Assembly (NCBI GenBank): GCA_903929795.1
Contig: CAIYWC010000231.1
Span: forward strand, 1 to 63,284
DNA length: 63,284 nt
Direction of reading: 5' to 3'
From: an uncultured Myxococcales bacterium
GTDB taxonomy: Bacteria > Myxococcota_A > UBA9042
This document shows, piece after piece, positions 52,289-60,603 of this stretch. A program made the position numbers and the translations under genes. Positions within the stretch are counted from its first letter, which is position 1. The number at the start of each line of letters is the position of its first letter. The notes beneath the pieces are model-generated. The model made no database searches. It saw only the letters and a program-made list of their open reading frames with translations, and was not told where the DNA came from.

Positions 52289-53950
52289 TTAGTTCGTCGG
52301 CGCCAGCGAGATGCCACAGGCTTTTTGCTGGACGTCGCACGCGCCGGCGGCGATGACGGGCTTGGCGCAGCTGCTCCAGTCGGTCAGGTCGCTGAGGCAA
52401 TCCGCGAGCACGCAGGCTTGCGTGCCGGTGCCCTTGGCGGCGCACGCGTTGAGGCAGTTGACGATGCCCTGCGATTGCGGACCGCAGCCGGGGACGCCGG
52501 GCGGCGGTTCCGCGGTGCACTGCATCAAGCCGGAGATGACGCAGCGCTGGCAGACGTTGCCGGCGGCTTTGGCGCACTGGAGGATGCAGGTCGCGAAGTC
52601 GCCCTGGCAGTTGGTGAAGCAGCCGTCGAACGTCTTGCAGGCGTCCGCGCTGGTGGGGACGTACGGTTGGTACGGCTCGACGATGGAGAGGTAGCTCAAG
52701 CACATCTCGTCGGACGTGCTTTCGCCCCACCAGACGTCCTTGGGCACGCCTTGGACGCCGTTAATAATCGGCTGGTGCGACGCGGAGTTATCCCAAGTGC
52801 ACGTCATCTTGACCTGCTCGCCGGGCTGGACGCGGACCTCTTCGCCGGTGCGGAAACGGTAGAACTGCTGCCAGTTGAAGTCCCACTTGGGCAAATCCAT
52901 CAAGCAGGTTTGCGTGCCGCTCGCCGCCAGCGACACGACCTTGATTTCCGTCCCCAGCCGGTGCATGTGCCCCGCCGCCGAGACGATGACCCACGGCGTC
53001 GCGCCGGTGTTGGTCGTCACCAGCTCCGCCTGCGCGTGCGCGTCACCCGCGGCGATGTGCAGCCCCAGATCCGCGACCGGCATCGCGCGGACCATGAACT
53101 GCGGCGCCGTCGGCCGCAGCCACATCCGCAGCGTCGACTGGTCCGGCGCCAGCGTGTGCCCCTGCAAGTTGTAGTGGACCTGCATGACCAGCCGCGCGCC
53201 CTTGGGCAGCCGCACCGCGGAGTCCGGGTTCATGATCTGCGGCGTCGCGCCCGGCACCCACGCGGCAATCGTCTGCGTCGGCGCCACGCCCGGCCCGCCA
53301 AAGCAGGTGTAGCCCGGCCCGGCGTCCGCGTCGTCCAGCGCCTGCAGCGCGCCAGCTTCTTCCGGAAACACCATGAAAATCAGCACATGGTGCACCAGCC
53401 CGTTGGCGCCCGGCAGCACGTCGGACGCGGTCATGAACAGCTCGGCCGGCAGCGCGTCGCCCAGCAGGAAGCAGCGGTAGTCGTCGTTCGCCGCGGTCGA
53501 CGGCGTGTACGGCTCCTTCATCTGCAGCTGCTGGTCCGGCGTCGCGGCCAGCCCGTCGCCCGCGGTCTGCGTCGCCGGCGCCGGCTCTTCGCTCGGATCG
53601 CCCAGCGGCGCGCCAACCGCCTGCCACGCCTGCAGAATCGTTACGTCCGCCGGCAGGATCAGCCGCTCTTCCTGGTAGTGCCGGCAGTTCGGGTCGGGCA
53701 TCCACGGCGGCATCCGGCCCGATGCGATGTCCGCGAGCGCGGTCGGCAAGGCGGCTTTTGCCGCGTCGTAGCTAGTGAAATCGATCGGCCCGGCGCCGCC
53801 CGGCTTGTGGCAGGCGATGCAGTTGCGGGCGTAGACGCCTTTGGCGGCGCCATACCACGTCGGCTGTGGGCTGGCGGGCGTGGCGGCGGACTGGCAACCC
53901 GCGGCGAAGACTGCCACCGCGCAGGCGAGGACGGCAAAACGGCTGGACAT
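52289..53950 (-). CDS. Cytochrome c / copper type II monooxygenase (PHM-like) fusion lipoprotein
   Basis: A 553-residue exported lipoprotein (lipobox AAGC, C19). An N-terminal heme-binding motif CIACH (C44, C47, H48) gives a short cytochrome c domain. Residues about 145-430 match the two-domain copper monooxygenase core of peptidylglycine alpha-hydroxylating and dopamine beta-monooxygenases: HH (187-188) and H259 for the first copper site, HMH (328, 330) and the methionine of TSDEMC (M416) for the second, so all six expected copper ligands are present. The C-terminal 120 residues are Cys-rich (FDGCFTNCQGDFATC and repeats). The substrate is unknown; the fused heme could feed electrons in place of ascorbate. 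AGGAG lies 5 bases before the ATG. Confidence 0.9.
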   Translation of the reverse strand: MSSRFAVLACAVAVFAAGCQSAATPASPQPTWYGAAKGVYARNCIACHKPGGAGPIDFTSYDAAKAALPTALADIASGRMPPWMPDPNCRHYQEERLILPADVTILQAWQAVGAPLGDPSEEPAPATQTAGDGLAATPDQQLQMKEPYTPSTAANDDYRCFLLGDALPAELFMTASDVLPGANGLVHHVLIFMVFPEEAGALQALDDADAGPGYTCFGGPGVAPTQTIAAWVPGATPQIMNPDSAVRLPKGARLVMQVHYNLQGHTLAPDQSTLRMWLRPTAPQFMVRAMPVADLGLHIAAGDAHAQAELVTTNTGATPWVIVSAAGHMHRLGTEIKVVSLAASGTQTCLMDLPKWDFNWQQFYRFRTGEEVRVQPGEQVKMTCTWDNSASHQPIINGVQGVPKDVWWGESTSDEMCLSYLSIVEPYQPYVPTSADACKTFDGCFTNCQGDFATCILQCAKAAGNVCQRCVISGLMQCTAEPPPGVPGCGPQSQGIVNCLNACAAKGTGTQACVLADCLSDLTDWSSCAKPVIAAGACDVQQKACGISLAPTN

Positions 53951-54282
53951 TCAAGCTCCTGTGGACGCGCGGCGCGCCGGCCGCGCGAAGCTACCTGCAA
54001 TCGCGCGCAGCTGGCGTAAAGTCTTGCTAAGCGCCCGGAAACGACTGTGAAATCGCGCGCGCGCACAGGCCAACGGCCGGGGAATTTTCCCCGATGGCGG
54101 TGGCGAAAGCCGCGGCCGCGCGTGCAGGCCGCAGCGTGGGTGGGGCACGGCGCGCGGCGATCCGCTTGAAACCATGCGCAAGCGGCAGTCTGCACGCATC
54201 CCGGCACGGCGATTGCATGGTCCGAAGCGGCGGCGCCTGCCGCAATGCCGTTGGTTTGGGCGGATCGCCCAAGGAGTCGCAC
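53951..54282. other. Divergent intergenic region
   Basis: About 330 bases between the monooxygenase and cutinase-like genes. Open frames here are low-quality shadows. It should hold promoters for both genes, but I see no clear element, repeat or hairpin. Confidence 0.35.
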
Positions 54283-55014
54283 ATGAACAGTCTGAAATGG
54301 GTTCGCTCCTGGGTTCTGGCGGCATGCTTGTCGGCTGGCTGTGACAGCGCAACCAGCAGTTCTGGCGCCGATACCGGCGACACGCTGGGCGGCGACGCGA
54401 GCGCGTGTGCGCCCGTGCACATCATCACCGCGCGCGGAGCCTCCGAAGCCGCGGGCGAGGGCAGGACCGCTGCGCTCGTCGACCAAATCGTCAGCTCCAG
54501 CCACCAGAGCATCACGCGCGCGGCGCTCGACTATCCGGCGACGATCAGCAGCTACGCGACAAACTCCGCCGAGGGCGTCATCGCGCTCAAGCTCGAACTG
54601 GCGACGCAGGCGCAGAACTGCCCGAATCAACACCTTGTTTTGGTCGGCTATGGCGAAGGTGGGCAGGTCATCCTCGACACGCTCGGCGGCGGTGGTGGCG
54701 GGACCCTGGGCGCCGTGACCGCGCCGATCGCGCCGGCCGTGGTCGATCATGTGTTCGCCGTCGTGACGTTTGGTGATCCGCGCCACACGACCAAGCAGGC
54801 CTACGACCTCGGCACCGCGCTGCAAGACGGGATGTATCCGCGCACCGACGCGCAGCTGCAGGTGTTGAACACATACGCCAGCAAAATCGAGGCGTTTTGT
54901 GATGCGGACGACATCTACTGCGCCAGCGGCACCAGCCTGCAGGTCGCCGTCACCTACCTCACGCGCTACCAGACCCCCGCGGCGACGTTCGTGCTGAGCA
55001 AGATCGGCGATTGA
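54283..55014 (+). CDS. Cutinase-like lipoprotein lacking the catalytic serine
   Basis: A 243-residue predicted lipoprotein (signal ending LSAGC, C20). The mature domain follows the cutinase fold: VHIITARGASEAAGEG with the oxyanion region, LVLVGYGEGGQVILD where cutinases have GYSQG, and FCDADDIYC with the usual disulfide and Asp. The nucleophilic serine is replaced by glycine (G124), encoded GGC. The C-terminal region AVTYLTRYQTPAATFVLSKI also lacks the catalytic histidine expected near 'HLxY'. It is therefore likely a pseudoenzyme that keeps a binding role. AAGGAG lies 7 bases before the ATG at 54283. A bidirectional terminator-like hairpin follows. Confidence 0.75.
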   Translation: MNSLKWVRSWVLAACLSAGCDSATSSSGADTGDTLGGDASACAPVHIITARGASEAAGEGRTAALVDQIVSSSHQSITRAALDYPATISSYATNSAEGVIALKLELATQAQNCPNQHLVLVGYGEGGQVILDTLGGGGGGTLGAVTAPIAPAVVDHVFAVVTFGDPRHTTKQAYDLGTALQDGMYPRTDAQLQVLNTYASKIEAFCDADDIYCASGTSLQVAVTYLTRYQTPAATFVLSKIGD

Positions 55015-55048
55015 ATGGTTGCGCGCGCATTTTCCGACACCAAAAGGC

Positions 55049-55100
55049 CAAAAGCCCGGGCAACTCTGCGGAAATCACTCCCGCTCGGCGCCCGGGCTTT
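55049..55100. terminator. Hairpin between convergent genes
   Basis: A perfect 11-bp stem (AAAGCCCGGGC at 55049-55059 paired with GCCCGGGCTTT at 55090-55100) with a 30-base loop lies between the cutinase-like and small Cys-rich lipoprotein genes. The A and T bases at the outer ends could serve as the U-tract in either direction. The long loop lowers confidence. Confidence 0.55.
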
Positions 55101-55131
55101 GCCCCGCGACAGGCGACTTGCGCACGCCCCG

Positions 55132-55518
55132 CTACAACGGCGACGGCGGCAGGACGTAGTGGAACTTGGTCACTGGCTTGGTCAGGCAGACGTTGACGCC
55201 CTTGCAGGCGCCCGCGTCGCATTTCGTCGCGACCGTGCACGGGTCGTTGTCGTCGCACGGCGTGGAGGACGGCACTGGCTTGCGCAAGCAGACGCCCTCC
55301 ATGCAGATGCCGGCGTTGCAGGTGTCGGCCATGCCGAAACAATCGCTGTCCTGCCGGCAGCCGCGCGGGAACACGCTGCCGCCCATCGCGAATTCCGCGG
55401 TCTGTCCGCTGACCGGCGCGCTCTCGGAGGCCAACGCGCCTCCCGAATCAAGCGAAGTGACACACCCTTGGCCCGGGATCAAGGCCGCTGCCAGAAATCC
55501 CCAAGACGTCGTTTTCAT
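55132..55518 (-). CDS. Small Cys-rich lipoprotein with a CTDC repeat
   Basis: A 128-residue predicted lipoprotein with signal ending IPGQGC. The mature part has three Cys-rich segments: GCRQDSDCFGMADTCNAGIC, then a CTDC-type unit CDDNDPCTVATKCDAGAC, and a short tail. GGAGGA lies 6 bases before the ATG at 55518; the ATG at 55524 is too close to it. It shares its repeat with the two larger CTDC lipoproteins of the window. Function unknown. Confidence 0.7.
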   Translation of the reverse strand: MKTTSWGFLAAALIPGQGCVTSLDSGGALASESAPVSGQTAEFAMGGSVFPRGCRQDSDCFGMADTCNAGICMEGVCLRKPVPSSTPCDDNDPCTVATKCDAGACKGVNVCLTKPVTKFHYVLPPSPL

Positions 55519-55872
55519 GGCCATTCCTCCCGCGGCGGGGCACTGACGGTCTGCCCGCCCCTCATCCGCCACCACGCCCCGCGCAAGGTGCATACGCCGT
55601 GCCAGCCGGGGCTCGCTTGGATGAACCACCCGATTCTACAAGACTTGTTGCTTCGATCGTGACGCCGGCGCGGCGCTTCCCGGCGGCGGAACGCGCGAAA
55701 TGCCCCAGCGCGCCGGGTCACGCGCCGCGTCGTTCGCGTGGCACCGCGACGGCAATTGCTGCGACGCAAGTTCAACTTGCTGAAACTACGTGATAATGTC
55801 CGCCTTGACGCGCTTGGTCCCGCGCGTCAGACTGCTGCGGGCAGGGCGCTGCCCCACGCGCGAGGCAACTGG
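55519..55872. other. Divergent intergenic region upstream of the MCE operon
   Basis: About 350 bases between the small lipoprotein and mlaE-like genes. The mlaE-like frame is open upstream to 55738 but that part lacks the family sequence. No clear promoter, repeat or RNA was recognised. Confidence 0.35.
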
Positions 55873-56694
55873 GTGAGCTGGGTAGACCGCATCGGCCAAG
55901 CCTTCCTGTCGCTGTGCCGGTACCTCTGGTTTTTGCTGGCATTTCTCTACCTCTCGTTCAAGATGCTGTGGGTCGGTCGGCGTTTTGGCCAGCGCGATTT
56001 CGCGCGTCAGGTGCTGATGCAGGTCTATTTCACGGCCTGGCAGGCGGTCGGGCCGATCGCCACGCTCGCGCTCGCCGTGGGCGTCTTTGCTATCGTCGAG
56101 GGCGTCACCGGGCTGGGCGCGCTGTCCGGCGCGGAAAACCTCGGGCAAATCGTCACGGTCGTCGTGCTGCGCGAGGTGGCGCCGCTGCTGACCGGCGTGC
56201 TCGTCATCGTGCGTTCGGTCACGGCCATCACCGCGGAGCTGGGCCTGATGCGCGTCAACCGCGAGATTGAGGCCATGGAAGTCATGGGAATTCCACCGAT
56301 TCGTCAGCTCGTCGCGCCGCGCATCGTCGGCGGCCTGATCTCGCTGTTCGGCCTGAGCGTCGTGTTTTCGGCGGTCGCGCTGCTCGGCGGCTTCGTGATC
56401 GCGCAGCTGCTGGTCAACCTGCCGGCCAAGGTGTTCTTTGGCGCAGTGCTGTCGGCGACGCGTCCGGCGGACGTCTGGGCGCTGCTCGCCAAGACGCTGT
56501 TCGGCGGCCTCGGTATCTTCGCAACTGCTTGTTTTCATGGGATGGACGTCGGTTCCTCGCCCAGCGAAGTGCCGGTCGCCGTCTCGCGCGCCTCGCTGAA
56601 CGCGCTGATCCTGCTGGTCGGTGTCCACGGCCTCGTCACCGTCGCCGTGCTCATTTGGGTCGATGCGGCGTCGATGCTCGGAGGCCTGCTGTGA
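55873..56694 (+). CDS. MlaE-family phospholipid ABC permease
   Basis: A 273-residue integral membrane protein with about six helices. It carries the MlaE/YrbE hallmarks: VLREVAPLLTGVLVIVRSVTAITAELG in the conserved helix region and EIEAMEVMGIPPIRQLVAPRI, the 'E-I-D-A-L-x-V-M-G' coupling loop. It is the inner-membrane permease of an MCE lipid-transport system between the two membranes. The GTG at 55873 has GAGG 7 bases upstream and gives the normal family length; the open frame to 55738 is ignored. The next gene overlaps its stop by 4 bases (GTGA). Confidence 0.92.
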   Translation: MSWVDRIGQAFLSLCRYLWFLLAFLYLSFKMLWVGRRFGQRDFARQVLMQVYFTAWQAVGPIATLALAVGVFAIVEGVTGLGALSGAENLGQIVTVVVLREVAPLLTGVLVIVRSVTAITAELGLMRVNREIEAMEVMGIPPIRQLVAPRIVGGLISLFGLSVVFSAVALLGGFVIAQLLVNLPAKVFFGAVLSATRPADVWALLAKTLFGGLGIFATACFHGMDVGSSPSEVPVAVSRASLNALILLVGVHGLVTVAVLIWVDAASMLGGLL

Positions 56695-57404
56695 CCGCGA
56701 TTGCGCACGCCGCGGACGGCCTGTGGTTGCCGGTTGGCGCCGCCGTGCTGCACGTGCCGCCGTTTGCGTGCCCGCCGGGCGATCGGCTGCTGCTGGTGCC
56801 TGACCGGCGCGAGGAGACGGGCGACGTTGCCGCGGGGCTCGCGCGCGTGCTCACGGGCCTGCAGGCGCCCACGCGCGGGCAGCTCGCGCTGTTTGGCCAG
56901 CCGCTGGCGTCCTTGCCGTACCTGGAGACGCTGCAGATGCGGACGCGGCTGGGGCTTGTGCAAGGGCGCGGCGCGCTGCTGTCCAATCGCACCGTGCACG
57001 ACAACGTGGCGCTGCCGCTCAGCGTGCACGGCGGCCTGAGCCATCCCGACGAAGCGGCTCGGGTGACCGCGCTGCTGGCGGATCTGGAGCTGTTGGCGGT
57101 GCAGGACCTGCGCCCGCACGTGCTGGACGACGCCGCGCGGTTTCGCGCCTGTGCCGCCCGCGCGCTTGTGCTGCAGCCGCAGTGGCTGGTGGTGGAAGGG
57201 ATGGGCGATTTCGAAGCTGGCGCGCAGGGTTCGCACACCTGGCAGCGTCTGCTGCACCACGTGGACGCCGTGCAGGGCGCCGTCGCGGTGTGCTTGCCGC
57301 GCCCGCTCGCCGCGTTTGAGCACTTGTGGGCGTCGCACGGCGGCCGCCGCCTCGTGTGTCCGATTGCCCACCACCTGCCGGAACTGCCGCCTGGAGCCGC
57401 CTGA
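56691..57404 (+). CDS. Degenerate MlaF-like ABC ATPase subunit
   Basis: A 237-residue protein in the position of MlaF. The overall ABC pattern is kept: a strand-rich start, LGLVQGRGALLSNRTVHDNV matching the Q-loop region (Q91), and a helical domain. But Walker A (about 36-46) reads PDRREETGDVA instead of GxxGxGKS/T, the signature 'LSGG' region reads LDDAARFRACAARAL (145-159), and Walker B plus the catalytic Glu reads QWLVVEGMGDF (164-174). ATP binding and hydrolysis are therefore not expected. It starts as GTGA on the mlaE-like stop and ends 1 base before the MCE gene, so it is firmly part of the operon. It may be a regulatory or structural subunit paired with another ATPase elsewhere. Confidence 0.8.
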   Translation: MTAIAHAADGLWLPVGAAVLHVPPFACPPGDRLLLVPDRREETGDVAAGLARVLTGLQAPTRGQLALFGQPLASLPYLETLQMRTRLGLVQGRGALLSNRTVHDNVALPLSVHGGLSHPDEAARVTALLADLELLAVQDLRPHVLDDAARFRACAARALVLQPQWLVVEGMGDFEAGAQGSHTWQRLLHHVDAVQGAVAVCLPRPLAAFEHLWASHGGRRLVCPIAHHLPELPPGAA

Positions 57405-57405
57405 C

Positions 57406-58599
57406 ATGAAGATTTTCCTCAGCAAACCCGAGCGCACGGCGGGCCTGTTCATCGTCGCGTCGCTGGCGCTGGTCGTCGTGTTCTTTGTCGGCGCGGCGAT
57501 TGAGAACAAGTGGCTGACGCCGCGCGTGCATTTCCACACAACGGTCGTGCGCGGCGATGGCTTGCGGCCGGGTGCGCCGATCCTCCTGTCCGGCGTCGAG
57601 GTCGGCGAGATTCACGCGCTCAAGCTGCTCCGCCACGGCGCGATCGACGTGGACATGGTGGTGCTGAAAGACCACGCGTCGCTGGTTCAGGCTGGCACGC
57701 GGGCGGTGGTCCGGCGGCTGCTGGGCTTTGGCGAGAAGCGCATCCACCTGACGCCGCCGACGGGCAACACGCCGCCGTTGCCGCCGGGCGCGCAGCTTGT
57801 CGCCGTGGAGCAGACCGACATCCCGGAGGCGCTGGCGGAGCTGGATCTGGGCGCGTACCTGGGCACGATGAACCGCGCGATGGCCGCGGCGGAGCTTGTG
57901 TTGAAGAAGCTGGAGGATGGCGACCGGCTGGAGCGAATGGTCAACGCGCTGGATCGGCTGGGGCCGGTTGTGGAGAAAGTCGACAAGCTGCTGGACGAGG
58001 TGCACGAGCCGGTGGTCGCGCTGCTGCGCAACCCGGCGCTGCCGCAGACGCTGGACGCGGCCAATGAGCTGCTGCACGACCCGACGCTGCACCTGACGCT
58101 CGCGGGGATGAGTCAGCTGACCAACGATCCGGCGACGCGCAAGCTTGTGCACGGCGCGGCGGCGGTCATGGACCCGAAGCGGCTGAACAAGATGCTGGAG
58201 CATGTCGAGGCGCTGACGGCGCGGCTGGACGCGATGACCGGCGAGAAGGGCGCGGTCACGCACATTTTGGACAGCGCGGACAAGCTTGTGTCGGGCGACC
58301 GACTGGAGCGGCTTGTCGGCGCGGTGGAGCGGCTGACGGACGAGAAAAAGCTGGGGCGCATCCTGGACAACGTGTCGGTGCTGGCGGAGCAGACGGCGAA
58401 AATCGGCCCGGAGATCCCCAAGCTGACGCATGAGCTGACGGTGACGCTGCGGGAGGCGGTCGTGGTGCTGAAGGCCGTGCAGAAAACGTGGATGCTGGAA
58501 GGGAAATCCGACGACGCACGCAAGGACCTGGACAAGTCCAAGGATTTCCAGGACGACGCGCCCGCGGCCAAGCCCGACGGCGGCGCGACGACGCCTTGA
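57406..58599 (+). CDS. MlaD-like MCE-domain lipid transport protein
   Basis: A 397-residue protein with one N-terminal transmembrane helix (AGLFIVASLALVVVFFVGAA) and an MCE domain (about 40-120, with DGLRPGAPILLSGVEVGEIH, the 'V-x-V-G-x-V' pattern). A long helical coiled-coil region (145-370) follows, then an Asp/Lys/Pro-rich tail. It is the substrate-binding MCE subunit that carries phospholipid across the periplasm. It is longer than E. coli MlaD (183 residues), like the needle-type MCE proteins. It lies 1 base after the degenerate ATPase gene. No MlaB or MlaC homologue is seen in the window. Confidence 0.9.
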   Translation: MKIFLSKPERTAGLFIVASLALVVVFFVGAAIENKWLTPRVHFHTTVVRGDGLRPGAPILLSGVEVGEIHALKLLRHGAIDVDMVVLKDHASLVQAGTRAVVRRLLGFGEKRIHLTPPTGNTPPLPPGAQLVAVEQTDIPEALAELDLGAYLGTMNRAMAAAELVLKKLEDGDRLERMVNALDRLGPVVEKVDKLLDEVHEPVVALLRNPALPQTLDAANELLHDPTLHLTLAGMSQLTNDPATRKLVHGAAAVMDPKRLNKMLEHVEALTARLDAMTGEKGAVTHILDSADKLVSGDRLERLVGAVERLTDEKKLGRILDNVSVLAEQTAKIGPEIPKLTHELTVTLREAVVVLKAVQKTWMLEGKSDDARKDLDKSKDFQDDAPAAKPDGGATTP

Positions 58600-58607
58600 G
58601 CCGGAAG

Positions 58608-59702
58608 CTACGGCTTCTTTGGCATTTTCGCCTTGACCGGCGGCGGCACCAGCGCGTCATGCTTGAGCGCGTCGGCGATCAGCCGCGCCGCCGGGTCCAG
58701 CGCATCGCGACCGCCGTGCGCCGCCAGCGCCACCAGGTAGCGCCGGTTGCCGGGCGCGCGGATGAACAGGTTGTCGCTGACCCAGCCGCCCGCCAGCCCG
58801 CCTTTCTTGAACACCTGCGATTTCTTGCCCGCAAACGCGTCAGCGAACGCCCGCCACGTGCCGTCGGGGTGCTGCGTGCGCGGTGTCCGCAGCGCCTCGC
58901 GCAGCTGTTTGAGCAGCGCGTTGTCCTTGGTCCCGCCGAGATCAAGCCGGTCCGCGACCGGCAGCTGCTCGTGCAGCATCACCACGCAGAGCATCCGCGA
59001 CAGCTCCTGCAACGACGTGCACGCCGCGTTTTTGCACTCCGGCGTCGCCGCGCCTTGCCGGGGCGGCACGTTCACCGTGCGCTTGCCGAACTTCACGCTG
59101 AAGCCCGGAGAATCCTTGAACGATTTGCTGTGTCCCTCCGCCTCCCAGTCGCGCGTCTGGTAGGCGCGCATCACCGCCGAGTGCGTGAGCCCCGCGCGCG
59201 CCAGCACGCCCGCGGGCCCGTGCAGCCGGTCAAAGCCGGCGATTTGCATCAGCCGGTCGTGGGCGATGTTGTCGGATTCCCAGATCGCCTGCCACAGCAA
59301 TTCACCAAATGAAAACATGGGCTTGCCATGCGGATAGTCAAAAGTCACTTCACCGCCCTTGGGCAGCCCGCGCGCACGCAACTCCTCGATGGCGCCGGCG
59401 GCTGAGAACAGCTTGACGGTCGACGCCGGGTTCCAGCCGGTCGGATCGCTGCCCTGGCCGTCCCAGTCAAAGGCCCGGAGCTGGCGAATGGCGTCGCCGT
59501 CCACGTCCACCACGGCCACGAACGCGCGAAAGCCCGGCGGTGGGCGAAAATGCCGCGCGGCCAGCACCGCCGCCAGCTTCGTGACGTCGACGTCGTCCGG
59601 GCGCCACTGGCAGGTCTTGTGGTCAAAATCGGCCGGCGCGGCCAGCAGCGGCGGAGCGGCGCACAGGAGCAGCAGCGGCACGATGTGGGGCAGGCGGATC
59701 AA
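58608..59702 (-). CDS. Class A beta-lactamase-like serine hydrolase
   Basis: A 364-residue exported protein with a signal peptide (IVPLLLLCAAPPLLAAP). The penicillin-binding/beta-lactamase fold motifs are present: SxxK in NPASTVKLF (S94, K97), SDN in WESDNIAHD (S143-N145), and K-x-G in VFKKGGLAGGW. The family also includes DD-peptidases and esterases, and no clear omega-loop glutamate was identified, so the reaction (beta-lactam or other hydrolysis) is not settled. It converges on the MCE operon and lies upstream of nothing obvious; the YXWGXW gene is 46 bases upstream on the same strand, so they may be co-transcribed. Confidence 0.8.
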   Translation of the reverse strand: MIRLPHIVPLLLLCAAPPLLAAPADFDHKTCQWRPDDVDVTKLAAVLAARHFRPPPGFRAFVAVVDVDGDAIRQLRAFDWDGQGSDPTGWNPASTVKLFSAAGAIEELRARGLPKGGEVTFDYPHGKPMFSFGELLWQAIWESDNIAHDRLMQIAGFDRLHGPAGVLARAGLTHSAVMRAYQTRDWEAEGHSKSFKDSPGFSVKFGKRTVNVPPRQGAATPECKNAACTSLQELSRMLCVVMLHEQLPVADRLDLGGTKDNALLKQLREALRTPRTQHPDGTWRAFADAFAGKKSQVFKKGGLAGGWVSDNLFIRAPGNRRYLVALAAHGGRDALDPAARLIADALKHDALVPPPVKAKMPKKP

Positions 59703-59747
59703 GGCGAGTCCTCCCGGCCGACGTTGCGCCGTGGATTGCGGTACTTG

Positions 59748-60413
59748 CTAGCGCCAGCGACCGGGCGCCATCCGCCAACCGCGCTTCTCGTGGTTCCAGC
59801 GCTCGGCTTCCCACGCGTGGTTGCCATGCGGCGCAGACCACTGACCGGCGACCCAGAAATGCTGCGCGCCGTGCCAGGTCCAATAGCCGGGAATCCACAC
59901 TGCGCCCGGAAATGGCACATCCGGCCGCACCTCCACGATCGGCGCGGGCGGCGGCGCCTGCACGTACACCGGTTGCGGCGGCGGCGGCGCGGGCTGGTAA
60001 ATCACGGTGGGCGCGGGAACCGCCATTGTGCGCCAGTGGCCCTCGCGAAACGCGTAGTGATCGCCATCGCGGTCCCAGCGCGCGGGCTCCCAGCCGTAGC
60101 CCGGGCCCGGCGGCAGCGCCCAGTGGCCGCCCAGCCACTCCTGACGGTTGTTGCGCGCGGCCCAGTGGCCTTCGATCCAGATGTGCTGGTCCGACGGCGG
60201 CGGCGTGCGCATTTCATGGCGCGGCGGCGGCGGACCCTCGCGCATCGTCACCGGCGCGACGACCGACACGCGGCCCGGCATGCCCGGATGAAATTCGCCA
60301 GCTGGCGCTTCGCGGACGCCGTCGGGACGACGCTCCGGCGGCATTTGCGCCTGCGCCAAGGCGGGCAGCGCGAGCGCGAGGGACAGGGTCACGGTAGTGG
60401 CTTGGATTCGCAT
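59748..60413 (-). CDS. YXWGXW-repeat exported protein
   Basis: A 221-residue exported protein with signal peptide ending ALAQAQ, a Pro/Arg-rich region, and several Trp/Gly/Pro units such as IWIEGHWAARNNRQEWLGGH and GYGWEPARW, then more in the C-terminus (PGYWTWHGAQHFWVAGQWS). This matches YXWGXW-motif proteins, which are of unknown function and typically periplasmic or surface located. GGAGGA lies 5 bases before the ATG at 60413; the frame is open upstream to 60593 without a signal peptide. Confidence 0.8.
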   Translation of the reverse strand: MRIQATTVTLSLALALPALAQAQMPPERRPDGVREAPAGEFHPGMPGRVSVVAPVTMREGPPPPRHEMRTPPPSDQHIWIEGHWAARNNRQEWLGGHWALPPGPGYGWEPARWDRDGDHYAFREGHWRTMAVPAPTVIYQPAPPPPQPVYVQAPPPAPIVEVRPDVPFPGAVWIPGYWTWHGAQHFWVAGQWSAPHGNHAWEAERWNHEKRGWRMAPGRWR

Positions 60414-60603
60414 CGTTTTCCTCCGGTTGGCCGCGAATGGCTCGCAGAGCATGCGAGCGGCACCGGCGGGTGTCAACGGTGGGGCGCGTCGAAACCAGGC
60501 GCGATGAGCCTGGCACTTTGGACCGCTGAGAGCCCCACGCGGCGCGACCAACCCACGTCGGAGTGGCGACCAGCGCGCCGCACGCGACCGCAAGCGCGAT
60601 CCG

